64,000 nucleotides of DNA from Mermis nigrescens (lineage: Eukaryota > Nematoda > Enoplea > Mermithida > Mermithidae): NCBI GenBank assembly GCA_036768485.1, contig JAVLUZ010000154.1, positions 36,966,042-37,030,041 of the forward strand, in the 5' to 3' direction. How positions within the stretch are numbered: the stretch's first letter is position 1; the number at the start of each line of letters is the position of its first letter. Below, one piece after another: positions 43,140 to 55,135 of the stretch. Below the pieces are notes generated by a model that was not told where the DNA came from, searched no databases, and saw only the letters and a program-made list of their open reading frames with translations. A program made the position numbers and the translations under genes.

Positions 43140-43986
43140 AGACATTCAAGAAAACTGCATAAGCAGACAATGTACCTACCTGCTTGTGTATACCTATGTA
43201 CAATGCAAATATGTAGAGTAAATCATTATTGAAATACAAGAGCATAATTAGCTTTTCCACCAGAAAAAATGGCTACACAAACTGCTGCAATCACACTACG
43301 CCAAGCGAAAAAATTGACGGTGATAAATTGAGCTTATATCCACAGCTACCAAGCATAGATCTTGTAAATATGTACATTTGTATGTACACACTGCAACGGA
43401 GAATCAAAATCTAAGAAAATCTCATTAAAATGACCTCAATAGTTCCAGAAATAGCAAAGACATCGAAGTACAACAAAAAAATCAGCAAATAATTGTTATG
43501 AGATGAAAGTAAGACAAAAAAAATCAGCAAATACGAGAAATCTTTCCTGTTCAGAAAACTTACTGTAACTAAGCTACTCTTGTGATGAATTTTACAGTTC
43601 CGGAGTGCAGTCATCAAAGTACAACAAAAAAATCAGTAAATAATTGTTATGAGTAATTTTTCTATTTCAAAATCTCATTTTAGCCGTTTTAATACTGATT
43701 TTTGTAGCTCGGGAGTGTTAAATCAGCATGTATGAAAAATCTGCGAATGGAAGTCATTCGGATTACATTCACCTAAATAAGTATCAAAAATCTTTTCATT
43801 TTTCAGAAATCTTACTGTAGCTAGTTTTGTGTTGAATTTTTGCATTTCTGGAGTGCAAAAAATGAAATCAGCATATATTTAACATAATTTTATCCGAAAA
43901 GTGTGCAGGGTATATTACTTGCAGCAAATATATAACAATGAGCGTTTACTGTTGGTTAGGTTTTGTCTACGTGTACAAAAGGTAGG
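43140..43986 (-). repeat. Repeat D, right copy (continues at 51747)
   Basis: Reverse complement of 37960-38600 and a little beyond, with the same tandem cores (CTTACTGTAGCTAGTTTTGTG). It is interrupted at 43986 by a 7.8-kb hAT, and the homology resumes after 51746 (TTTCAATTAAACGTAGGAATAC). Confidence 0.75.
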
Positions 43987-44361
43987 CGGGGTTGCCAGGT
44001 GCAGGGAGAATCTCTCCTGAATTCGGGAGAATCTCAAATTTTTAAGGAGCGGGAGCGGGAGAATGGAGCTTTTCAGGAGAAGTTGTAAACATGCAGGAGA
44101 ATGCGGAGAGAATTTCAAAATGTCAGGAGAATTCAGTGGAATCCTGAAAATCTAGGAGAATTCAGGAGAATTTTCAAAACTTAAACAGCAAGTTATAATG
44201 ATTATCATACATCGACCTTCTTACTGTACTTACTGTAGTTAGTTAGTAGTATATAATTTTATGCTTAGATCTTTCACTTTAAGAATTTATTTCGTTCACC
44301 AGTTAAGACCTAAGTGTTAAGTTATAACTATATCCAAATAAGTTTCGTGCTTCCGTAGTAA

Positions 44362-44390
44362 ATCATTCATTCATTCATTCATTTATTTAT
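44362..44390. repeat. (ATTC)n tract
   Basis: CATTCATTCATTCATTCATT, possibly the 3' tail of a non-LTR retrotransposon. Confidence 0.7.
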
Positions 44391-46816
44391 TCACTTAATA
44401 TCACGAAGTGCAGAAATACATAGCTTTACGCACCGTCCTAATTGTTTTTATCAGTTTTCATAGACGTTTTGCAAAGCGCCTATAAACATTTTTTGATATA
44501 TTTCAAAACGGAAGGATTTGCTTGCTACTGAAGTACATTGTACAATTAGTAATAAAGTATTATTTATTTTTCAAAAGACATTGCAAATAGGGCTCTTTTC
44601 GAAAAATTTTTGATGATGTAAGTGCAACTGAAAGTTGGCGGTCACTGTTTTAAGCACAGAAACTGTTTTTTCGAATAATGTGTATTGTAAACAATGCGAC
44701 CTCTTTAGCTTAGGCCCTTGGGCAGTATATGTAAAATTATCCTGTTCTCTGTTCGAGGATAGCCATTTTCATGACTCAGCTCATTACGTCGCCTTCATAT
44801 TTGCTTCTGTATGATGTATCAAATTATTAGTCAAAAATCTTGTCTTTCCATTAGTGATCGACCGGGGCCCGGACCCGGACCCGGCCCCGGCCGGCAATCC
44901 CCGGCCATTTTTCAGCATCCCCGGCCGGGGCTAAGAGTCAAAAATGGCCGGGGCCAGGAAAAATTTAGTGTAATTCGTATTTTGTACAGGCTGTGATACT
45001 GGCACTTATTTATCAATGAGCAAGTGTTAATTTTGAGAACTGTACTGATTAGACCATATGTATTCTTACTTAGTCCTTGTCATAAGTTTTCTACTGTGTA
45101 TAAATGAGCTTTTAATGAATGAATGTTCAGGAAAATCTGCATATTTTCGATTCCTCCACTTAACTTATTTAAACTAAATGCTACTTTTAACTCATTCATT
45201 CATAGCTATGGCTAAAAGATTTAGAGTTGACAAATACGTTCTATTTCTAGTTAGAAATTGTACGTTTTTAACAAACTATTTCTACAAAAAACACTTTTAC
45301 ATTCATTTGAATGGGAACCGTGTGCTTTAAAACGCGTTTCCTGTGTAATAGTTATTAGGACCGAGGTTAATTATAGGCGAATATAAACTACGCTGCAGAA
45401 TTGCGTCCGATCCGATAAACTAAATATGTCTCAAATAGTTTCCTAGGGTCCAGAGTTGAGGGAGGGGTGAAATCCCAAATTGGAGGACCAGAAAATTAGT
45501 GGCAAAACAGGGTCTTTTGACTTTTAATTGTATATTTTAGCTAATTTCTGAGTTTCTAACGCCAAGAATTACTGAAATTGTCTCAAAACGGCGCAGAAGC
45601 GCCTAAAAATTTGACATTTCTGCATTCTAAATTTAAATTTTGCCATTTAAAAGATGTATAGGACAGACAATTTTTCATATTGGAGGAAATGCCGAAAAAT
45701 TTTTGGAATTTTATACCTTTTTTACAGTTTTTATCTTCCCAAAAATCTTTGTACATGTACAAAGATAGTCCTGGTCTTTGTACATCAGGAAAAATCTTTG
45801 GCGAATACAAAAAACACTCTTTTGTACATGCAAATTTTTGTATACTTTAATATGGTACAGTAACGATTTCAGTGTGGTAGTAGAACATAGTTTTTCGACC
45901 TTTAGTAGTGTATTTGGCTAATTTTTGGGTTCCTGAATATTTGACATTTTTCCATTTTTCCATTCTAAGCGCAGTGTTGCTTATTACAAGATTTAATTCG
46001 CATATTACAATTTTTGTAATATTTCTCATTTTGTAGTACAAGTTGTTTTAGCTTTCTCAGTCGAGTTTTATGTGTGAATTCAATCAGAAGCTCATAAAAA
46101 TTTCGGCACTTCGCGCCGAACTATCAACTAAATTCAGGCCTAATTATCACGTTTAGAAGCACGGTCTTTTTGTATTCGGGGAAGATTTTTGCTGATGTAC
46201 ATAGACGTTTTCAGGACCATCTTTGTACATGTACAAAGATTTTTGAACAACAAAAACTGTAAAATGGTGTAGAATTCCTTATTGAAAATTCTACCATTTT
46301 AAAGATTTTCAAAGGGGGGGGTAAGCGGCTGCAAAAATGGAGCCGCTTACCCCCCTTCCCCGGAAAATAGCCGAGGAATATACATGTGACAGAGGATTTG
46401 GGCCATCCCCCATCTCCGCTTTGAAGCCCCAAACTTCCTTGAAAGTCAGAAAATATTTAACCACCCTCCCCCATTTTTTGGCGAAAGCCTGTGCTTTTTT
46501 GGCTATTTTTATGTGTTTTTACCATTTTTGATCTAGTCGCTAACCCCCTCCTTCTAAAAATGGCGCGGGACCCCTACCCTAGATTTCCAGCTGTTACATG
46601 TAGGTATTAGGGATGTGCCGATACCGCTTTTTTGAAAATGACCAATTCCGATTCGATTCCGATTCTTTAAATCTCAGAAAAGCCAATTCCGATCCCGATG
46701 CCGATTCTGCAAATCTCAAGACAGCTGATTCCGATTCGATTTCGATTCCAAAATAACAGGAATCGGCCGATTCCGATTCCGGTTCCGATTCTTGCGACAA
46801 ACATGTCAAATATATA

Positions 46817-47910
46817 TAGTGCTGGCCTCTAAAAAAAACCAGTCGATTTGTAACCTAAAAAAAAACCACCCCTTTTTTCCATAACCAAAAGGAGATGACT
46901 GATGATATTATACTGGCAAACAAGCTATGCCATGAGGATTACAATTGACCCCTGGTCGCTTTCCAGATCATTCAGAAACTTGAGATATGAATTTGTCGAA
47001 AAGTTCCTAAAAATTGCCATTTTCATGATTTTTTTAAAGCATTTTTGAGGGTCAGTATTTCTACCCATATTCATATTTGTTGGAATCTTTTATGTTTTCA
47101 CGTTAGGCTCCCTTGCAGACTAATGTCAGAAAAAATTTAGTTCTTCTATGTCATCCACATAGCTACAGTATACCTTCAAAGCCAAACCTAAAAAAAACCA
47201 CTTGTAACCTAAAAAAAAACCAGCGCCAATTTTTACAAAACTTAGCAGGAATGTGCCTCGTAGCACCTTTCATGATGCCTGATATTTATTTTTCACAAAA
47301 ATAAGAATCACCCCAAAAACTGCCAAAAAAGTTCGATTGTAACCTAAAAAAACCACCGTAACCTAAAAAAGACCAATGCTAAGTATACGTTGCCATAGCA
47401 ACGAAATTACTTTTCATCAAGTTGCATAATTTTGCACTGATTTCTTGCAGAGGATGTAGAAGAGACTTACTTAGAGTCTTTTTTATATTGAAGACTGTAT
47501 TTGTGAAATTTATAGAACTTTTAATGAAATTCAGAAAAAATTATTGATTTTTATATAAATGTGATAAAATGAACGGAAATATCGTGAAGAATGATTTTTT
47601 TTTCAAAATTGTGATCGTTTAAGGTCAACTAACTGTTTCACGCTGCCAACCATGCACTTCGCATATCATTTTGGGGGTGGTTTTTTTTAGTTCCCATGGT
47701 TTTTTTTTAGGAAAAAGTGGTTTTTATTCAAAGTTTCGTATTTCATGCAAGCTTGCTATGAAATATGGCGCTTAAAAAATTCTTCCATGTAGCAAGTTAT
47801 AGGCCTAGGGCAGCTGTCAAAAATAGATGTTTGTTGACTTTTTCAATGCTATTTGTTCTGAAGTTATAAGCCAAAAACATGAAAATGGTTTTTTTTAGAG
47901 GCCAGCACTA
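46817..47910. mobile_element. Tc1/mariner-like element E1, fourth nest level
   Basis: TIR TAGTGCTGGCCTCTAAAAAA on both sides, flanked by TA (46815-46816 and 47911-47912). The motif AACCTAAAAAAAACCAC is iterated in one orientation in the left half and in reverse in the right half. No transposase. Related to E2 at 53400. Confidence 0.85.
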
Positions 47911-47922
47911 TAGGTAGCTAAT

Positions 47923-48613
47923 CAGTGTTTTTTTGTACAAGGTCCGTTTGTACATGTACAAAGATGGTCCCCAAAAGTCTGTGTACATTTTGTACCTGCA
48001 TATTTTTGTGTACTATAATATAGTACACTAGCAATTTTAGTGTGGTAAAAGAAACTTTTCGATCTTTGGTAGTGTATTTTAGATGATTTCTGGGTTTCTG
48101 ACAACAAAAGTTACTGAAAATATGCAAATTCTGCCATTTTAAAGATATGTAGGACTAACAATAACTCAAAAATTCCAGCGAATTTTACACCTTTTTACAG
48201 TTTTTGTCTACCCAAAAATCTTTTTTAAATTTTGTACACATAAATTTTTGGGTACTACTATATGGTACAGTAGCGATTTTTAGGAAGGAAAAACAGAGTT
48301 GTTCGACTTTTTGGTAGTGTGTTTTAGCTAATTTCTGGGTCTCTACGGGCAAAAATCACTAAGAATCGTCTTAAAACGGCGCGAAGCGCCGAAAAATTTG
48401 ACATTCTTCCTTTTGAAATGCAATTTCTGCCACGCTAAAGATATATAGAACACAAAAAATACTCATCTCGGCGCGAAGCGCCAAAATTTTTTGCGAATTT
48501 CAGACCTTTTTTGCGATTTTTGTCTTCCCAAAAATCTTTGTACATGTACAAAAATGGTCCCAAAAAGCCTTGGTACATCGGGAAAAATCTTTGCTGAGTA
48601 CAAAAAAACACTG
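47923..48613. mobile_element. Palindrome-family hAT-type element P1, fourth nest level
   Basis: The left end CAGTGTTTTTTTGTACAAGG and the right end GAGTACAAAAAAACACTG are flanked by TAGCTAAT (47915-47922) and CAGCTAAT (48614-48621), matching at 7 of 8. Inside are TTGTACATGTACAAAGA near each end and two GGCGCGAAGCGCC hairpins (about 48377 and 48470). 691 bp, longer than the 446-bp copies because of an internal duplication. Confidence 0.8.
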
Positions 48614-48804
48614 CAGCTAATCCGTTTATTTATTCAATGTTCATGTAAAAGCGTATCATTTGATCTAAGCAAGATATAATCTAAGTCTCAAGGCAAAACA
48701 TTTACCCACACTGTATCAAGTTGTTAAACTTTCAAAGGAAATCGAATCGTACATCAACTCGAAGCGTCTCTCTTACGAACAAGACCCGTTGAAATGGTGG
48801 AAAG

Positions 48805-49806
48805 CAGTGGCGTATCCAGGATTTTCCTAAGGGGGGGGGGCGGTATCCCCACTTTTCCAAAAACAGTCAAAAATAGGTCCAAAAATTTGCTCGTAACGCG
48901 CGAAATAGCGTTTTCTTGGTCTTTTACATTGTATACTTCTACATAAAATCACTTTTGACGCAATATTTTTCCAAAAAAATTATAAAATTTTAGACAATTT
49001 TGTGCGAAAAAATCATTAAATTTTTTTTGACTTCGACAAAAATCTGGTGCGAAGCGCAGGAAAATTCGTGAAATTAAGGCGGTTAGACGTCTTTAAGCAT
49101 GACTTACTGCTCGATTTCCAGTATTTATAGCATTTGATGTGAAACATCGAAAAGTTTAATTGAAAAAGAGAAGAAAACTATGCAAAAATAGCTGTTTCTG
49201 CCATTACAATTGCTTTGAAACCTACAAATGGCTTCCAGGCAATATTTTTTGTACAATGTCCTTTTGTACATGTTGTACATGTACAAAGATGGTCCCTAAA
49301 AGTCTTTGTACATTTTGTACACACAATTTTTGGGTACTATGATATAGTACAATAGCGACTTTAGTGTGGTAAAAACAGAGTTCTTTGTTTGACCTTTGGT
49401 ATTGTATTTTGGCTAATTCCTGCTTTTATGAGTGCAAAAATCATCAAGAATCGTCTTAAAACGGCGCAAAGCACCGAAAAATTTGACATTTTTCCTTTCA
49501 AAATGCGATTGCTGCTATTATAGGACACACAATTACTCATTTCTACCTTTTTTGCAATTTTTTCTTCCCAAAATATTTGTGCATGTACTGATACGGTCCA
49601 AAACAGTATTTGCACATCGCGAAAAATGTTTGCTAAATCCAATAAAACCGTGCTTCCAGGTCGCCAAGAAAGTCACCGAAAAAATTTGAGAAGTTATGGT
49701 CACTGACGGCCAAAACTCATTGCAAACTGCATATCCATTCTTTATCTCGCTAAATATTTTTGGAAAATTAAGAGCGGTCGCCCCCCGCCCCTTAAATCCG
49801 CCCCTG
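48805..49806. mobile_element. hAT element, TIR CAGTGGCGTATCC, fourth nest level
   Basis: The left end CAGTGGCGTATCCAGGATTT and the inverted right end CAGGGGCGGATTTAAGGGGC are flanked by GTGGAAAG (48797-48804) and GTGGGAAG (49807-49814), matching at 7 of 8. Same family as 27922-28166. The interior contains another degenerate palindrome-family copy (about 49235-49665), a fifth level. Confidence 0.8.
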
Positions 49807-51000
49807 GTGGGAAGAGAAGCGATCAACCTATCTGCTAATGTCGACTTTAGCAAGAAAATATTTGGCAGCCCCAGCTACGAGCGTCCCATTGGAGCAATTG
49901 AGTAGTGGCGCTGCTAAGAAACAGATTACAAGACAGAATGGCTGAAAAACTATCATTTCTAAAATATAATCAGCCCAAAATTAAATTTCAGTATTAGACA
50001 TTAGTATGCATGTGATGTTCAGATGAATAAAAACTTGACCAGTACCCGCGCGATTTTTTTTTGTCACATATGTGATGTAGAATTGGGTTACCAGTACTTT
50101 ACTATAAGGGAAAAATTGTTTATTTTTACGTTTTAAAGGTTAAAGTTGTATTTCCCTATTCTAATTCTGCTATAATTAGAATAAAAAGGAATCAAATCGA
50201 TAATTGGACCAATTTTAGCCGATTCCGATACGATTCCGATTCATAAAAACCTAGGAATAACGATTCCAATTCTGATGCCGATTCTCCAAGATTTATTATC
50301 GCCGATTCTGATTCCGATTCGATCCCACAAAAAATGACCGATTCCAACCAATTCCGATTCTGATTCCGATTAATCGGAACATCCCTAGTAGGTATACTGA
50401 GGGAACCTCATAAAATTTTAAGCGATTACATGCATGTTTTATAGTGATAGTTTATCTATTTACTCTAGCTCACATAATAAAATAAATGTATCACTTCGTG
50501 AAATTCTAATAGTTAGGTACACTTTTGCCATACTAAAAAAATTAAGTTCAAAAAATTCAAAAGGTTTTCACCAAAATCGTCTGACAGTGACTTGTGTCTT
50601 GGACCCTGAGGGAGTAATACCCCTCCCCCATATGGGAATGTGTGATGTCTCATTTATTACATCCAATACCTATTGCATCCAATTGCTACAGCAGCAGTAG
50701 CCGTAGCTAAGATTCGAATGATACAGAGTGTGCTAATAGCAGCGACATAGACCTTATTGATGATTCAGACAATGAAACACTAGACTAAATTTGTTTCTTG
50801 TGACATAAATAGTAATAAAACTTGATATGAAAAGCCATTTACTACTGAATGGAGCAATCGCTCATTATTTCTTTCCTATGCCCCCACCCCAAGTATGTGT
50901 CATGCAATAATATTTTCCTTGTCTGACCCCGGCCAGCCCCGGCCCCGGCCCTGGCCAAAAAAGTCGCCCCGGTTGATCACTACTTTCCATGACAGATTTT

Positions 51001-51208
51001 TTTGTGCTTAATCAAAATACTACTCGCTGCACAAATCGTTTCAAGCTAGTTGTTCCTCTTGTCCGTTCTAATTTACAAAAATTTGACTTTTTCTATAAGT
51101 ATATCTCTGTTTGGAATCACCTACCTGATTTTGTAGTCTCTTCCCTAACTTAAATATATTCAAATCTAGATTAATTGATGTCGACTTATTTAATATAGGG
51201 CGGGCTTA
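51001..51208 (+). pseudogene. Non-LTR retrotransposon reverse transcriptase, C-terminal fragment
   Basis: The frame reads NQNTTRCTNRFKLVVPLVRS, then NLQKFDFF and SVWNHLPDFVV, the characteristic NTR...VP-VR-N--K--F-Y...WN-LP end of CR1/Jockey-like reverse transcriptases. A stop (TAA at 51151) is followed in another frame by NLNIFKSRLIDVDLFN, so there is a frameshift. Hydrophilic downstream sequence follows. A1 is inserted just upstream of this fragment. Not functional. Confidence 0.75.
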
Positions 51209-51956
51209 AATCGTCATTTTCATGACTCGCTCATTGCCTTTTGCTGTACGCTTTTATGCTTTTGGCCGTACGTTTTATTACTCTTTTACATCTTTCGTAA
51301 TTGTCACGTTTCAGTTATAAATTATTTCATTCATTCAGTCATATAATATATTAGTGTAGATACATGTTATAATTTAAATTTCCTATGTCGAAAGAAACTG
51401 CCATTGTAAATGTTAGCTCAGGCGAATCCAGCGGTGAATCCACCATGAGCTTTTTGTGAGAGAATTAATGTCTCATTATTTAGCACTTGAGTGTCCTTAG
51501 GATTAACAGGCAAGAGATCAGAATAAAATAGTTGGGTGAACCAAGGTAAATTGGCCTGAGCATGCTTGATATGCATGTGTACATACAATTGTAGATCTGC
51601 TGTACAACCTTTCCTGCAAAATATGAGCCAGGAGAATTTTCAGGAGAATCAAAATATTTTTAGGAGAATTGCAGGAGAATTTTTCCCCAATTTTACCTCT
51701 GTGCAGGAGAATCTGAATTTTGGGACCTGGCAACACTGAAGGTAGGTTTCAATTAAACGTAGGAATACCGCCGGCGCCTACCCTTTATGCCTGTATGCGC
51801 GTCAAGCGTTGATATTTGTTCGGATTACAAGATATAACAGAACATGGGGTATTCGTGTAGCAGGTTCACATATGTATTATTTATTATATTATTTATTATC
51901 ATATGTATTATTTGGCATTCGTGTAGCTGGTTCACATATGTATTTACATAGTCATA

Positions 51957-52165
51957 TTAGGAGTTTTTGAAGAATATGGTGTGAACCGATTTTGCGCCAT
52001 TCCAACAGAACTGTCATACAATAGCACAAAAACGATACTTTGTGTCACTAAAAGACGCGGAAAAAAATAATAAACCAAATCCATACAAAACTCACAGAGT
52101 TGCGGTACTTCAAACATCATACTTCGACATTCACCATTTTGAGCCACTTTAAGGAATTTCAGCAG
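51957..52165 (-). repeat. Duplicated block, copy 1, with a shared open frame
   Basis: It matches 58651-58858 closely. On the minus strand both encode QNGECRSMMFEV, then CEFCMDLVYY, then QNRFTPYSSKTP, with mostly conservative differences. Copy 2 has an in-frame stop. The protein is not recognised. It may be part of an unidentified transposon gene. Confidence 0.6.
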
Positions 52166-52470
52166 TTTATCAAAAGCTTCCAATTTTTCTAAGTAATATT
52201 TTTCTGCCATTTTCAAGGTTGCAGATTTCAAAAAATTGAGTTATACTGCGCATAAACCAAGATTAAAGAAAATTTTATTCGTAATTTTTTGCCCAAATTT
52301 TCATGAAATTTTTTTTTATTTCACTATTTTTACCATTGTTTACATCCACTTAAAGATTTCTTCTTAAATACGATTCAAACAGCATTTTTGGATTATCTTA
52401 AAGTTCCAACCATTTGAAGATTCAAACAGTGGAATGCAGAATAACATGTACCCAACTTAGGTCGTCCTAC

Positions 52471-52550
52471 GCATCTATTCATCGACCTGAGCATCTATAC
52501 ATCGACCTAAGCATCTATACATTGACCTAAGCATCTATACCTCGACCTAA
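52471..52550. repeat. 20-bp tandem repeat, four units
   Basis: Four nearly identical units of GCATCTATACATCGACCTAA. Single-base variants only. Confidence 0.95.
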
Positions 52551-52979
52551 GCGGGAGCGACCTCGACCTAAGCAGCCAAAAACACTTCAGATAAACTAAG
52601 CCTAAGCCTAAGCATCATTTAAGCAGAAACTTGAATTTTCACATATCTAGACTGAATTGTTTTTTTTTCAAATTTAAAAATTTTCAAAGAAAATTTTTTT
52701 CCGTGCACTAAAAGTTATTTTTTTTGTAATCAGCGACCTTGAAAATGTCAGATACATATGTTTTCAGCCCAAATTCGAACATTTTCAATAAACTGTCAAA
52801 TACCTCACTTTAATGTAGCTATATCCTGAGTAACTCTATCTTCACCAATTTTGGTTTGTTTTCATAAAATTTTTTTCCGCATTCTTTTTTAGCGTGTCCT
52901 CTTCATTTCAATCAATATCATTCCTTTCCACGTGCATCTGCAAGTTTTCCGTTCACACCATAAAGTAAAGTTTAGCCGT

Positions 52980-53265
52980 CATATTATAAGGGCGTATGTG
53001 TGCGGTCGATAGCATCTGAGGAAACGAGAGAAAGTTGCTGGCAGTCGGATTCGAAACGTGGACCCCTTGCTCTAAAGTCCAGAACCATTGGTCAGTTGGT
53101 CAGTCACATGAATCTACTGGAAAAATCTGATGACTGCCTTATTTGTTTTCGACTTGACTCAAATCAAACCAGTTAGGTGGCAGCTTTCACCGGATACTAC
53201 TTGCTGTATATGCACCTATAACGTGGCTATCTTAATACATATGTGAACCAGCTACACCAATGCCG
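52980..53265. repeat. Direct repeat block, copy 1 (with SINE-like part)
   Basis: CATATTATAAGGGCGTATGT ... TATGTGAACCAGCTACACC recurs at 55136-55538. Copy 1 lacks about 115 bp present in copy 2. Near 53010-53060 it has a minus-strand B box (GTTTCGAATCC). Confidence 0.85.
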
Positions 53266-53329
53266 TATTATTTTATTATTTATTTCACATATTATTATTA
53301 TTAAAGCTAAGAATACCTAAATATCGCTT

Positions 53330-54973
53330 AAATTTGAAAATGTATTGTTTTGCTAATAGACTCCCTCCTCTTTGGAATAATTTGCCAGAAGAAGTTGTAT
53401 AGTGCTGTCCTTTAAAAAAACCCACTTTCAGGTTTTTTCGGGATAACTTCTGATAGGCGCAGCCTAACTAGATTTTAAACACTCATTTTTTGTGGCTTTC
53501 TTAGCTCTATCGATTGGCGTATAGCACGTTAGCATCACTCATCAACTGACAGGGTGGAATTAGCAAATGTGTGTTTTTGAAAAAACCCATATTTTCTTAA
53601 AAAAAACCCATATGTCTTTAAAAAAACCCACTGTTTAAAATAGGTTTCTCCCTTCTAATAAGGTTTAGAAAACCAATTTAAGCACTCAGAAACACGTTTA
53701 AGGCTAATATGAAGGTTTTTCAAGTAGTTATTTTGCCAATTTTACTACAGTATCCTATGAAAAATTGATTTATTCTACAAATTTACTATTTTTTGAATTT
53801 TTGTCTAATAATTAGCATCTTTAAGCTATTTATATGTGATTTTAATAAGGCATGAGTGAGTGTTTTGTAAACACCTGGATGAGCAACAATCAAAAAAGTA
53901 TTAAGAAACTTTTATTCAATGCATTTTAAGAACAACATATGCAATAATGCACCAGAAATAAACCGATGATTTTTTACAGTCTTTCCTGTGGCTTTGCATA
54001 TCTGGCAGTTTGAAATATCTGATTAAAATCTAATAAGCTTCAAATGTAGTCGGTTAAAAAATCAAGTTAGATTTTTAATGTTTTATCACAGAATTTCTAT
54101 GAAGAATCGCGTCAAGCTACATAGTTGATGAATTCAATAGCACTCTAACAGATACCATAGTATAATGACTGATGTTTTTCTATGCAGAAAGCCTTCGATT
54201 TCATTTCAAAATTTTATTAAATGAAGATATAATAACAGCAAAAACACAAATACAACATTTAGGATAGACTAGTTCATAAGCACATGCATTGATTCTACAG
54301 GAACAGTGCTTTAAAAATCAAATTTAGACCATTTTCAAGTGGGTTTTTTTAGGACCAAATGGGGTTTTTTCAAGAAACATTTATATTATTGCGTTTTTTT
54401 CAAAAGTGTAAACTCAGATCAGAAAGTTTTTGTTGTTAGAATATGCAGGACACTAATCTCTTCGAAATACAGTAGTTTTCAAAAAAATTTGAAGTGGGTT
54501 TTTTTTAAGATCAATGTGGGTTTTTTTGAACTCCCACTTTGAGGGATTACTGTAGCCCGAGGTCATGAGCAGGGAAGGAAAAAATTTTTTTCTGAATAGC
54601 CTGTCATGAGGAATAACATAAAAACATGATAAAACGTGTTATTTGTGATTTGTATTACAGCGACATTCATGCAAAATCGACCTCTTTTTTCTTCAAAATG
54701 ATGCTATTTTTGTTAACTTTCGCGATTTTTGAAATCCCGAGATTGGCAATATCCTGAAACACAATTATTATTTTGTTGCATTGGCCTGGGCTTGCTCAGG
54801 TTACTGGTAAAAAATTTTGCAGCTGGCACTCATATTGGGGGAGCACTGGCGTGGGTTTTTTTAAGATTCATTTTCAATGGGTTTTTTTAAAGGACAGCAC
54901 TATAAATGCCCTGAACTTTCCCTCCTTCAGCAGTCGTTTAGAGAAAATTAGTTTTTCCTTAGACTATAAGTAA
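53330..54973 (+). pseudogene. Non-LTR reverse transcriptase C-terminus split by element E2
   Basis: Before E2 the frame reads FANRLPPLWNNLPEEVV (to 53397). After E2 it continues NALNFPSFSSRLEKISFSL to the TAA at 54971-54973. If E2 and one TA are removed, the frame is continuous (EVVNALNF). The remaining 3' tail ends in GCAATAAACTAATAATAAAAA at about 55110-55132, a plausible retrotransposon 3' terminus. Confidence 0.8.
53400..54902. mobile_element. Tc1/mariner-like element E2
   Basis: TIR TAGTGCTGTCCTTTAAAAAA at both ends, flanked by TA (53398-53399 and 54903-54904). A related unoccupied site exists at 55785-55822 (TTGTAAATGCCCTGAAC). AAAAAAACCCAC is iterated four times in the left 250 bp and, in reverse, about six times in the right 570 bp. 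No transposase. Confidence 0.88.
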
Positions 54974-55135
54974 GTGCAAATCGCCTTTATAGTCCTTGCG
55001 CAGGTTTTTGATATTATATTTCATCGCATTGATGATATTTCAGTGTATTTACTCTGATTCTTTTTTTTAATTTGACCAAATTTGTATTGTTTTAATTCCG
55101 TCTCTGTCGCAATAAACTAATAATAAAAAAACATA

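Larger units (their letters stand above)
46608..50387. mobile_element. hAT element B (TAGGGATGTKCCGAT), third nest level
   Basis: The left end TAGGGATGTGCCGATACCG and the inverted right end TAGGGATGTTCCGATTAATC are flanked by a perfect duplication GTAGGTAT (46600-46607 and 50388-50395). Many copies of GATTCCGATTC are iterated inside both ends (46640-46800 and 50210-50375). Element A2 lacks it: at 57735 the sequence runs on as ACATGTATACTGAGGG. Confidence 0.92.
44852..50982. mobile_element. hAT element A1 (TAGTGATCGAC family), second nest level
   Basis: The left end TAGTGATCGACCGGGGCCCG and the inverted right end TAGTGATCAACCGGGGCGAC are flanked by a perfect duplication CTTTCCAT (44844-44851 and 50983-50990). 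CCCCGGCC runs lie inside both ends. Its own sequence is 44852-46607 and 50388-50982, collinear with A2 (55611-58386). The 3.8 kb between is a further insertion. Only a degraded C-terminal scrap of a possible transposase remains (about 50690-50790). Confidence 0.93.
43987..51738. mobile_element. Outermost hAT element of the nest (GGAGAAT family)
   Basis: The left end CGGGGTTGCCAGGTGC and the inverted right end CAGTGTTGCCAGGTCCC are flanked by a perfect 8-bp duplication AAGGTAGG (43979-43986 and 51739-51746). GGAGAAT is iterated about ten times inside the left end (44005-44170) and about five times inside the right end (51630-51715). 7752 bp in total, of which 6131 bp is one inserted element. 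The remainder carries non-LTR retrotransposon scraps. No transposase frame. Confidence 0.9.

Noticed and set aside
46594..46809. Serine/glutamate-rich frame (ESESAD repeats)
   Set aside because: It is the translation of GATTCCGATTC subterminal repeats at the left end of hAT element B.
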